The notes: generated by a model not told the origin, from the sequence alone. Positions 1 to 7,157 are shown, counted from the first letter of the stretch. The stretch is DNA of 7,661 bases from Globobulimina sp. (GCA_003354225.1 PIVH01000133.1:1-7661); one strand, 5' to 3'. Numbers and translations are program-made.

Positions 1-666
1 TTGCCTTTATTGATTGGTCAAAAAGAAACTTTTGCAAAAGTTAATATTAATAAAGGTGTTATAATTGGACAATATGTTGGCGATGAATTATTAAGAAATG
101 AGTATTATGATATTTATAATGGAACCACGGATGAATTGGATCATTTAACTTTTATGCATGGCGATACATTGACATTGGTGGATGGTAAAATTGTTGAGAT
201 TTATATTGATGCATTTGCAGCGAATAAAACATCACCTTTATTGTATATAAATGATGGAAGGAAAGATATGCGGAATGAAGCAGAACCAGAAGATGAGAAA
301 AGAATTAATACGGAGTTTGTAATGGTTTTAGTGAATGGATGGCCAATGATATTGATAAGAACAACAAAAAAGATAAAAAAAGATGCTTCGTTATGGATCC
401 ATTATGGTGATCAATATGGATTGGTATTGGATGAAAAGGCATTGATTTATGATCAAAGAAAGAAAGCAATGCGATCTGTAGAGGAAATATGGGGCTTTTA
501 TGTTGGAAATAATTCCAATTCGGATGAACCATTTGATTTAACATTATCTGATGATGACGAATTGCAAAATGATCATAATAAAAAACGTAGGTTAATAATG
601 GTGGAAGATGATAACCATAACACAAATAATTCGCCTTCTCCTCGTAAAAAACGGCGTGTTCGTTAA
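1..666 (+). CDS. SET-domain protein (putative lysine methyltransferase), 5'-truncated
   Basis: This is the 3' end of a gene; the frame is open from base 1 (221 codons) and stops with TAA at 664-666. No in-frame ATG precedes the domain, so the start lies upstream of the window. Numbering from the window edge, residues 10-28 match the SET opening (FAK, then KGVIIGQYVGD, like 'I-x-KGexIgeYvGe'). Residues 82-87 read YINDGR, where classical SET domains have an Asn-His motif. Residues 110-139 match the closing motif: VNGWP, then I-KK, then IHYGDQY containing the active-site-type Tyr. The family transfers methyl groups from S-adenosylmethionine to lysines, often on histones. After the domain comes an acidic patch (LSDDDEL) and two basic clusters, KKRR at 194-197 and PRKKRRVR at 214-221, the latter a textbook monopartite nuclear localisation signal. 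The substrate cannot be told. No intron is seen in this part. Confidence 0.75.
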   Translation: MPLLIGQKETFAKVNINKGVIIGQYVGDELLRNEYYDIYNGTTDELDHLTFMHGDTLTLVDGKIVEIYIDAFAANKTSPLLYINDGRKDMRNEAEPEDEKRINTEFVMVLVNGWPMILIRTTKKIKKDASLWIHYGDQYGLVLDEKALIYDQRKKAMRSVEEIWGFYVGNNSNSDEPFDLTLSDDDELQNDHNKKRRLIMVEDDNHNTNNSPSPRKKRRVR

Positions 667-763
667 GTTGCAATATTGTGTATGATTATTACGTGCATTT
701 AGAAAGAGTGATACTTAAAGCCGTTAAGTGAACTAACTAATCATCACTAAGTAAATTAAAAAG

Positions 764-769
764 AATAAA
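764..769 (+). promoter_or_regulatory. Possible polyadenylation hexamer AATAAA
   Basis: A canonical AATAAA lies downstream of the SET gene stop codon. In such an A-rich stretch the hexamer could be there by chance, and it is not known whether this organism uses AATAAA. Confidence 0.3.
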
Positions 770-826
770 AATAAGTGAAAGCAAAAAAAATACAACAAAA
801 AATATGTGAATACACACAATTATACA

Positions 827-848
827 CTACGTAACGTCTACGTTGTAG
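827..848. other. Imperfect intergenic hairpin
   Basis: CTAC (827-830) pairs with GTAG (845-848), and AACG (833-836) with CGTT (841-844). There is a TCTA loop and a two-base GT bulge on the left arm. It sits between two converging 3' ends. The stem is short, so a role in transcript ending is only a possibility. Confidence 0.3.
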
Positions 849-987
849 AAACATATAAATGTAACAATCAACAAAAAATTTTAAAATATAATAATAATAT
901 GTACTAAAGCTATAAGAAAATTAGAAAACAAAAGAATATATATAACGACACAATAATATTTATCACCAGACACAATATACTCAATAT

Positions 988-2989
988 TCATTCAACATGT
1001 TTCAATACCCCTTCATCAACAATCTCGCTTGCATTAATATTACAATTTCCGTTTGGCTCAATGTACACAATCACTGTATCCACTTCGCTATTAATCGATG
1101 GATACTGTCCACCAAACTCCAGCATTGGTTGTGTTATCTCCAATTCCATGATCATATCCTCATCGATACTCTGCATTACTTCCATTGCTTGGCTCTCAGT
1201 CTCGAGCTCCGGTTCCATTACAGCCGTATCAATGGTTGATTGTGTTGTCGATGCAGATACAGTCAGCGATGTATCCGTAGTGGTATACGTAGATAAGGAG
1301 CCAGATGATGTTGACTGTGTTTTTGATGTAGTTATCGAAGTACCAGTACTACACTTACTACGCTCTGACTTATATTCGCCCTGTTCCTCAATGGCCATTG
1401 TTTGTTGAATAGCCGTCGGCGATACAGGCGGTGCCTGCGGGTATACAAGTTTACAAACAATGTACAGTTGAATATATCAGCAAAAACAATCAGAAACACT
1501 TTTTTTGTGTATTGCTGTTGCTTTGTTGACACAATTTGCAATTCAAATACCTGATGTTGCACTTGATAGAATTGAGGTGGCGGTGGTGGTGGCGGAGAGC
1601 ATTGCGGGAATAAAAATATTTGCCGTTTTGGTGACAAAGGTCTAGGACTAGGACTGTGAGGCTGTGGATACATAAAATTTGAATAATATCTGGGAGAGAG
1701 TTGCTGTTGACAGATAGCATGTGTTTGATTTATAGATTGTTGAGACGAGGCGTCCATAATAGCAGAGGCCGCCGGCGATAGACTGCTTGGCGATACATTG
1801 TCAGATATTTGCTTGTCTTTTATTTTATTGTTTGTAATTGCGTTGAGCTTTGCATTTGCATTTCGCAGTTTATTTTCGATGATTTGTCGCTTTTCTTTTC
1901 GTTTACGTCTTTCAAAGAGAAAAAACATAAAAATTATAAGCAACAATATGCAGCAAACCATGGCTGCTATGCTCAGAAATACTGCATTGTTGGAAAGTGT
2001 TTTCGTTTTACCAATTCCCAGCGATGCAATATCTGATGATGACGTTTCTGATGATGACGCCATTGATGTGTATGTTGTAGTAATCGTAGGATTATTTGTA
2101 GGTGGAAATGATGGGTTATTCGTATGTGAAAGTTGTGGGTTATTTGTAGTGACTGTAGGTGGCAATGATGGGTTATTTGTAGGCGAAAATGAAGGATTAT
2201 TTGTGGTGGTAATTACAGAATTTGTAGTGAAAAATGTCGGGTTTGTAGTTGGAGCTGCTGTTGGATAATTTGTTGGAAAAAATGATGGGAAATTTGTGGG
2301 TGTAGTTGACGGATTTTGTGACGAAAACGATGGGGAAATGGTTGGATTTTGTGGAAGATTTGTTGGTGTAATTGTTGGTGAGATTGTTGGTGCAGTTAAA
2401 GGATTATTAGATGGAGAAAATGATGGAATATTGGTTGGATTTTGCGTAGGCGTTGCCGAGGTTGTTGGTGCTGTGGTTGGTGCAGCAGAGAATGGAACAG
2501 GTACAAAAGGACAGTTATTACCAATGCAATCATACGACTTTGCTTGTGAGACATCAATATTGCCCCAATCTAGACATGATGTTGGTTTTTGACACTGTAG
2601 GAGACAGTCGCCGGTCCCACAGGTAATATCTATATCATATCTGCAGGCACTGTGCCTGTCGCAAACAACAGTAACATCGGTAGCGGAATCTGCGATAATT
2701 GTTGCATTTGAACATGCCGATTTCGCACCGCAAATCACAATGCATGGATCACCTGCTCTGCAGGTTAACGTGTGTCCTTGACAGCCATTGACAACGTCAC
2801 AACTTTGGAGTTTGGACAAGATAATATGAGATATGTATAGACAAAATAGATTGTATTTTGTAGCACATACTCTAAGGTGCATGTAGTGTCATTTGGTGCT
2901 GCAGGACAAGTGCAATCACCACTGCAGGAAACATATTGAGAGTAAATGTGGTTTATTGAAAGCAAAAGGAGCAGTGACACAGTCGACAT
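988..2989 (-). CDS. Receptor-like type I membrane protein with Cys-repeat head and PT-rich stalk
   Basis: The spliced model is complement(join(988..1434,1551..2802,2871..2989)), 605 aa, ending in TGA. Residues 1-17 form a signal peptide (MSTV, a run of leucines, then SINHIYS). Residues 22-137 are a cysteine-rich head with three imperfect units of the form hydrophobic-x-C-x4-[AS]-C (VICGAKSAC, VVCDRHSAC, LQCQKPTSC). Residues 147-283 are a P/T/S/N-rich stalk with PTxxPT- and NNPSF-type repeats, probably O-glycosylated. One membrane span covers about 312-336 and is followed by a basic stop-transfer cluster (ERRKRKEKR). The cytoplasmic tail of about 265 residues holds seven consecutive prolines (443-449), a Ser/Thr-rich stretch, an acidic Met/Glu-rich stretch, and YPSI, which fits the YxxPhi endocytic sorting pattern. 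The start is chosen because its signal peptide joins in frame, across a GT-AG intron, to the cysteine head. The function is unknown; adhesion, sensing or endocytosis are inferences from architecture. Confidence 0.75.
1435..1550 (-). other. Intron 2 of the PT-stalk membrane protein gene (116 bp)
   Basis: The intron opens with GTATTTG and closes with a pyrimidine-poor but canonical ...CCCGCAG. Splicing is phase 0 and joins ...QVQHQ to APPVSPTAIQQ, keeping the low-complexity Gln/Pro/Ser composition of the tail. Without splicing, the frame runs into a dissimilar hydrophobic and basic stretch ending at 1332. Confidence 0.7.
2073..2483 (-). repeat. Coding low-complexity repeats (P/T/S/N stalk)
   Basis: This is a degenerate tandem array encoding stalk residues 147-283 of the type I membrane protein. 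The distal part is the most regular: units around NNPSFxPT recur four to five times between about 2075 and 2215, seen on the + strand as repeats of GATGGGTTATTTGTAGG. Such arrays vary in length by slippage. The same repeats leave the antisense strand open, producing spurious Val/Gly-rich frames. Confidence 0.75.
2803..2870 (-). other. Intron 1 of the PT-stalk membrane protein gene (68 bp)
   Basis: On the coding strand the intron opens with GTATGTGC and closes with CTCCAAAG. Removing it joins GA to T to make an Asp codon (residue 40). This links the signal-peptide exon to the cysteine-rich frame, giving ...TLDCDVVNGCQGH. The length is not a multiple of three, so reading through would break the frame. 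Confidence 0.8.
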
Positions 2990-3165
2990 GGTGTATGATG
3001 TCGATTGTCAAAAACAGAGTGGAGCTAAGTTTTCAATCAAAACATTTTGAAAAATGCAGAAATTTCTATTTGCATATTGAGAAACTAAAATAACGTATCA
3101 ATATATTATTTAAAAAAATGCATAAACATAAATTTACAAAATCCATTATCAACAAAAACACAAAA
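2990..3165. promoter_or_regulatory. Promoter/5' region of the PT-stalk gene and 3' region of the peroxidase gene
   Basis: These 176 bp separate two genes that both run on the - strand, so they must hold the peroxidase 3' UTR and the downstream gene's promoter. The half near 3100-3165 is AT-rich. No clear TATA box or AATAAA signal in the coding direction was recognised. Confidence 0.45.
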
Positions 3166-4180
3166 TCATTTGTTCAATGTCACTGTATACAAATCTTTAT
3201 CCGTATAACCGCCAGTAATCAACTTCCGCCACGCCGCACTAAAATCGTTAAAAAACACCTTTTCATCTTTCGCATATTCCTCCACAATGCCTTTTGTCTC
3301 TGCCCTCTCAAACAAGCAATAATCCGTAGTCAACATCATCGTTTTGTCCTTGTCATCGCCCTCCACTTTTAGCTGCACATTGCCTTTCGACGACTTATCC
3401 GCCACCCACTTCTTATTCATAATATCCACAAAATACGAATTATCGAATTTCAATGGCTTCGCGGTCCAAAACCCTTCAAAGCCCGATCTGTCCGCATGGC
3501 AGGAACCTAATGTATGCGCACCGGACAACGCCACAATTTCTCGGTCGTTGAAATTCATTCTATTGAATACAGCGCGTAAATGATCCAAACCCTTATCGCC
3601 GTCCGGTAAGCGACCTTCTTCTACGCATTGAGCCGCGGAGGGAATGTCTCTTCGACCAAATTCGAACAATATATCTGGGCCACCACAACAGGCAATGGCT
3701 GTGTTGCCGGCTAAGGCCCATAAATCTGCAGTGGATACGTTATAGGTATCGTTGCAATATTTTGTGGCGAAGGTCGAGAGTAAACCCCTTGCCACTGTCA
3801 AGCCTGCGTTTGCACCATGTTTAGATTCACCATCTTCAAATCTTTGCGCCGCCCGCGGACCGCCGGTATTTGTTTTCGCACAGAAAGTGCCTGCGTCATG
3901 CCTTGGTGTTGTTATTTGTGTGTTTTGTATATGGTTTTTGTGGTTTTTTGTGTTTTTTTATGTATTTATACCATGCTAATCGGACTAAGATTGCAGCACA
4001 TCCTTTTTCGTTAATTAATGATTCAAGTTCGGCACGTAATGATGTGTACGTTTCTGGGGTTACTTGCTTTGAGGGTTCTTCTTTTTGTTCTTTTTGTTCT
4101 TTTGGTTCTTTTGGTTCTGATGTTGTTATTTGTTTGTTATCAATGTATTGAAGGAGATTATCGATGAGTTTGAGTGCCAT
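3166..4180 (-). CDS. Class I haem peroxidase, ascorbate peroxidase type
   Basis: The spliced model is complement(join(3166..3901,3972..4180)), 314 aa, ending in TGA. It reduces H2O2 to water using a haem; the preferred donor is probably ascorbate. The distal motif RLAWHDAGTF supplies Arg67, Trp70 and His71. The proximal motif VALSGAHTLG supplies His199. Trp215 lies in GFWTAKPL and Asp263 in TTDYCLF, completing the class I His-Trp-Asp set. Lys59 and Arg208 (in DRSGFEG) occupy the two ascorbate-contact positions of plant cytosolic ascorbate peroxidase, which favours that activity over cytochrome c peroxidase. ATG at 4180 is chosen because its context is good (A at -3, G at +4) and the frame upstream lacks an ATG. 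No signal peptide is seen; the N-terminus (1-40) is a short helix plus charged EPK/EQK repeats, so a cytosolic site is likely. The second exon is clearly GC-richer than its neighbours. Confidence 0.92.
3902..3971 (-). other. Intron of the peroxidase gene (70 bp)
   Basis: The intron opens with GTATAAAT and closes with ACACCAAG on the coding strand. It splits the codon of distal Trp70 (TG + G), and removing it restores the diagnostic RLAWHDAGTF motif exactly. That makes this splice call very secure. Reading through gives a Lys/Asn-rich tail and a stop. Confidence 0.93.
4082..4117 (-). repeat. Four 9-bp units coding E-P/Q-K repeats
   Basis: Four tandem nonamers encode EPK EPK EQK EQK at peroxidase residues 22-33, between the N-terminal helix and the catalytic domain. 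The units differ by one base change (CCA to CAA). The segment should be a flexible charged linker, and the array could change length by slippage. Confidence 0.8.
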
Positions 4181-4277
4181 GATTATCAAATAAATACTGT
4201 AAAAATGGAAGTGAGTTTTTTTTTGAGAAGAGTAACCCCTAAATATATGCTATACTTATATCATTCGGCCGACAATA
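4181..4277. promoter_or_regulatory. Divergent promoter shared by peroxidase and SMP-30 genes
   Basis: Only 97 bp separate the two start codons, so both promoters and both 5' UTRs must fit here or overlap. TATA-like stretches occur at about 4241-4262 (AAATATATGC and ATACTTATATC) for the + gene; an AT-rich ATTTATTTG stretch lies close to the peroxidase start. A run of nine T at about 4216-4224 sits in the middle. The assignment as a promoter comes from gene layout; no specific factor site is proven. Confidence 0.6.
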
Positions 4278-5395
4278 ATGCTTTGTAAAGCAACAAGGCC
4301 ACTCTTTTCATCTCTGAACAAACAAATTCATATTATCAAACATGCCCAATCTTTTACCACAACTTTTAAACCACAACACATCGAGGAATATCAAGCAAAA
4401 TTAATTGTAGATAGTAACAATATTTTGGGTGAATGTCCAATGTTGTGTTTTTTTCTAAATATATTTGATATCTATCATCTGTTGCACCCAATCCATGCTA
4501 TATACAGTTGGGATTTCCGTAGAGAATTATTGTGTTGGATTGATATCATAAGGAAAGAATTCTGGACTTACAACCAACCAACAATGAATCACAAAGCTAT
4601 GCATTGCCTGAACGACCAGGCTCATTTGCATTATGTGACCATACTAAATTCGATGCTGATACATATTTATTTGCATTCGAGACAGGACCGGCATTTTATA
4701 ATATATCTTCTTCCAAAAAAATCGGCGATCGAATATTTGAATTCGAGCCCGGTACAGCATCGCGAACCAATGACGGCAGAGTAGATAAACAAGGCAGGTT
4801 TGTATTTGGTGGAATGGATGATCCGATGGATGCAAATATGCCCAGATTTGAATCAGGAGTTTATAGAATAAACAAAGATTTATCACATACTAAAATATTA
4901 AATGAAAATATTGCTTGTAGCAACAGTATTTGTTTCAGCAATGATGGGAAAACAATGTATTTTTCAGACAGTCTTGGTGCATATGATAAAGCGTCTATAT
5001 TTAGATACGATTATTTTGAGCATGATAAAGCACCGCGGAATCGTCAGATATTTGGTGTTTTTGACAAATCGAATGCGAAGTTGAAGATAAATGCGGATGA
5101 ATCTTGTTTTGTGGCTGCCTACATTGTTGATAAAGAAGATTGTGTTTGGAATGCGGGTTGTGGCTCGAGTCGTGTTTGGAGATTTAATAAATATGGGAAT
5201 ATTGATAAGGTTGTTCATGTGCCAGAAGCGTATGTTACTTGTGCAACATTTGGGGGCAAGGATTTGGATATTATGTACATTACGACATTGACCATTGGAC
5301 ATGCTTTGACTGGAATTGAGAAGGGAGCTTTGTATGCGGTGCAATTGCCAGTGAAAGGTTGTCAGGAAGATGTGTTTCTTGGTCATTGTGTATAA
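4278..5395 (+). CDS. SMP-30/gluconolactonase/regucalcin-like protein, with apparent frame break
   Basis: The model has exon 1 at 4278-4444 and exon 2 from 4508, with a -1 shift at about 4583 and stop TAA at 5393-5395; about 351 residues if the shift is bridged. The family is a six-bladed propeller that hydrolyses sugar lactones using one divalent metal. Likely metal ligands are Glu52 (in GECP), Asn195 (in CSNS) and Asp253 (in NADE). SRTNDGRVD at 141-149 matches the substrate-loop motif (Arg and Asn). WIDI, LPERPGSFAL, FSNDGKTMYFSDS and CATFGGKDLDIMYITT are family landmarks. Residues 1-35 are rich in Lys/Arg/Ser/Thr and lack acidic residues, which suggests a mitochondrial presequence. At about 4583 the frame jumps by one base, yet family spacing is kept exactly, as if a single A were missing. 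This could be a sequencing error, a recent mutation or recoding. The gene diverges from the peroxidase gene. Confidence 0.85.
4445..4507 (+). other. Intron of the SMP-30 gene (63 bp, multiple of three, no stop)
   Basis: The intron opens with GTGTTTTTTTC and closes with CTATATACAG. Splicing joins TT to T to give Phe56 and yields GECPMFWDFRRELLCWIDI, which fits the family, where an aromatic-Asp pair follows the metal-ligand Glu. Its length is 3n and it has no in-frame stop, so a retained copy would add 21 mostly hydrophobic residues rather than end the protein. Confidence 0.85.
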
Positions 5396-5555
5396 TTATT
5401 AGTAAAAACAGTGTACATTTTGTAAGTATTATACGCATATAGCACTTCTGCAAATGTTATTTGATCGATCAAGTTTATATGGCGTGATATCACTGATGAG
5501 CCCAACTAAGAAATTTAAAACTTTGCAAGTGAGAAAAAAGTTACATGTCACTTAT
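5396..5555. other. Convergent 3' intergenic region
   Basis: These 160 bp lie between the SMP-30 stop and the stop of the membrane-protein gene on the other strand. The region is AT-rich. No AATAAA hexamer, RNA gene or coding segment was recognised. A short extra exon of the membrane-protein gene here cannot be excluded. Confidence 0.4.
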
Positions 5556-7067
5556 CTAAAGTCGATCCAACATAACAACAACAATAACAGTAAATATAAC
5601 TGCATAATGCGTAGATATTCTTTGACTTCCAGCAAAACATCGATCTGTAAATGCTTCATATCTTATATCCACACCCAATCCATCCTCACAAAACTCATCA
5701 AATCTCGTCCATAATTGCTTAACCGTTTGATGTCGCTCATCTTGAGTCCATCGCATATCCTGGCAATGATCATAAGTTTGTTTACAAAACAGAGCGCAAA
5801 CCACTAATTTTGATTGTGTTAATTTTTTCTGTGTTGGCTTCTGTGAAATATTAAAATTGTGATAAACAAACCATTTATCATTGGGATGGCAGGATGCTTT
5901 TCGTATTGCTTTCATATCGACCAAACATTGAGTCGCTGCGACATCAGATCCATTATATCCGCTCATCAATGAGGTATAATCAAATGCTTTCTGGCAAGTC
6001 GTCACATTGCAACACGACCAATACGTACTATTATAATGGCCAGAACCATCGGGGTAACTAAAAGAACATTCATGCTCGTCATATTGCGAATATTTGAGTG
6101 GATTTGCTGCAGAATACCCATCCAAATCAATGCATTGCGCAGCATCCCATTTATTATTGACATATGACTGTGCGGCATGGTCCGAGGCATACCATTCATT
6201 GAAGAAAGACAAGACTAAGATGACATTTATTATTATAAATAGAATTGATAATATTATGCAAGAACACCACTCTGCAATGGTCAAATAGGCGCATTGTTTG
6301 CGTCGGTTATGCGGATTATAAGTGGTAGAAACAGGGAGCAACGCTTTGTGATGGTAATCGTTGATAGATTCGTCAATGTCGATATGATTCTGGCTGTACA
6401 TATGCTCATTGTCATTGTCAATATCATCGTTGGCGTCGCCTAACCACGGCAATATTTTAAATATTTTACAAAAAGGCGCGACCAAAGCAATCAAAACAGA
6501 AAATAAGATGCATAGAATGCAGGTTGCTGAGCACAATATGGTTATGCTTGTGGACCAATGACAGCCGGTTCCATCCCCATCGTAACTGCAATACTTTGTG
6601 TTTGGGAATCGTTTCATGTACGAATGGATAGTGCCGGTCAGTAAACACCAACAGATTATCAGTAAAAGAAAATGTAACATAATGGAAGTGTTGCTGATGA
6701 ATTTGTGCTTGGATAAAATCATTCGAATCATCAAACTGCAAACGATGAGGATTAAGAGGAAGGCGGTGACGTTCAATCCGATGATGGTTGATGTTATTCC
6801 TTTTAATTGGCCACAATCCTGATTATAAGCATCATTTTGACACTGCGAGAAGGACACATCGCCATTGATATTTGGCGAATATTTGACACGATTGTAATAA
6901 TAATATATGTTATATCCAGAATATGGCGTCGTTACGTAAAATGGCAATATAAATGACATTAATGATAAGCAGCCGGATATTATTAATCCCACAACAACGC
7001 ATATCAATGCACTACGTTTTCCCACTTCGTGATAACTGTCGATGCGGTCACTAAATTTGCTCGGCAT
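5556..7067 (-). CDS. Polytopic membrane protein with C-terminal folate-receptor-like Cys domain
   Basis: A single exon encodes 503 aa and ends in TAG. ATG at 7067 is the first in frame. Membrane spans are seen at about 20-43, 92-117, 127-149, 172-198 and 262-289. The first four form a claudin/PMP22-like four-helix layout with cysteine pairs in the outer loops (C76/C85 and C160/C169), a basic inner loop at 118-123 and an acidic inner loop at 210-234. Residues 290-487 form an ectodomain with 12 cysteines and four N-glycosylation sequons (346, 354, 372, 406). It resembles folate-receptor-like domains: a WSCCNVTTC doublet, C-x11-C-H-P, VVCALFCKQTYDHC, and DEFCEDGLGVD...DRCF. No other part of the protein has such sequons, which fits an N-in, ectodomain-out topology. 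The last 16 residues end in a short hydrophobic run (488-500), possibly a GPI-type signal, a short span, or a sign of a missed last exon. The ligand is unknown. Confidence 0.72.
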   Translation of the reverse strand: MPSKFSDRIDSYHEVGKRSALICVVVGLIISGCLSLMSFILPFYVTTPYSGYNIYYYYNRVKYSPNINGDVSFSQCQNDAYNQDCGQLKGITSTIIGLNVTAFLLILIVCSLMIRMILSKHKFISNTSIMLHFLLLIICWCLLTGTIHSYMKRFPNTKYCSYDGDGTGCHWSTSITILCSATCILCILFSVLIALVAPFCKIFKILPWLGDANDDIDNDNEHMYSQNHIDIDESINDYHHKALLPVSTTYNPHNRRKQCAYLTIAEWCSCIILSILFIIINVILVLSFFNEWYASDHAAQSYVNNKWDAAQCIDLDGYSAANPLKYSQYDEHECSFSYPDGSGHYNSTYWSCCNVTTCQKAFDYTSLMSGYNGSDVAATQCLVDMKAIRKASCHPNDKWFVYHNFNISQKPTQKKLTQSKLVVCALFCKQTYDHCQDMRWTQDERHQTVKQLWTRFDEFCEDGLGVDIRYEAFTDRCFAGSQRISTHYAVIFTVIVVVMLDRL

Positions 7068-7157
7068 AATTAACGTTATATTAAAATTGCTCCGTAGGTG
7101 CCATTGTAATTGCAAGAAATTGTAAAAACTTTAAACTTTTTTTCATCTAAAGTCTGC
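7068..7157. promoter_or_regulatory. Divergent promoter between the folate-receptor-like membrane protein and SPRY-like genes
   Basis: Start codons of the two opposed genes are 90 bp apart, so both promoters must lie here or reach into the genes. The region is AT-rich with a run of seven to eight T at about 7137-7143. An in-frame TAA at 7107-7109 bounds the + gene upstream. No specific regulatory motif was recognised. Confidence 0.5.

Larger units (their letters stand above)
667..987. other. AT-rich convergent 3' intergenic region
   Basis: This 321-bp region separates the stop codons of two converging genes (SET protein on +, receptor-like protein on -), so it should hold both 3' ends. It is strongly A-rich on the + strand. 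An AATAAA hexamer at 764-769 is a possible polyadenylation signal for the + gene, about 98 bases past its stop. No AATAAA was found for the - gene. A small imperfect hairpin lies at 827-848. No coding potential or RNA gene was recognised. Confidence 0.6.

Noticed and set aside
305-673. - strand frame antisense to the SET gene
   Set aside because: It has no recognisable domain and lies wholly over a clear SET coding region.
1332-1550. Unspliced extension of the - strand frame (VFELQIVSTKQQQ... to 1332)
   Set aside because: A clean GT-AG intron at 1435-1550 instead joins a compositionally matching tail; the extension changes character abruptly.
1798-2592. Long + strand open frames rich in Val/Gly/Asp (VGGNDGLFV-type repeats)
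   Set aside because: They are the antisense of the P/T/S/N stalk repeats; biased composition keeps the opposite strand open. The - strand has the signal peptide, span and splice sites.
4236-4240. CCCCT, a match to the yeast stress element, in the peroxidase/lactonase promoter
   Set aside because: A five-base match is expected by chance, and the yeast factors that bind it are not known in this type of organism.
4508-4784. Continuation of the first SMP-30 frame to 4784 as an alternative protein end
   Set aside because: After about 4583 this frame loses all family similarity, while the other frame continues it with correct spacing to 5395.
4644-5386. - strand frames opposite the SMP-30 gene
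   Set aside because: Their sequences show no domain and mirror the codons of the well-supported + strand gene.
7068-7115. N-terminal extension of the folate-receptor-like membrane protein to a TTG at 7115
   Set aside because: Eukaryotic nuclear genes rarely start at TTG, and the ATG at 7067 has A at -3 and directly precedes the first membrane span.
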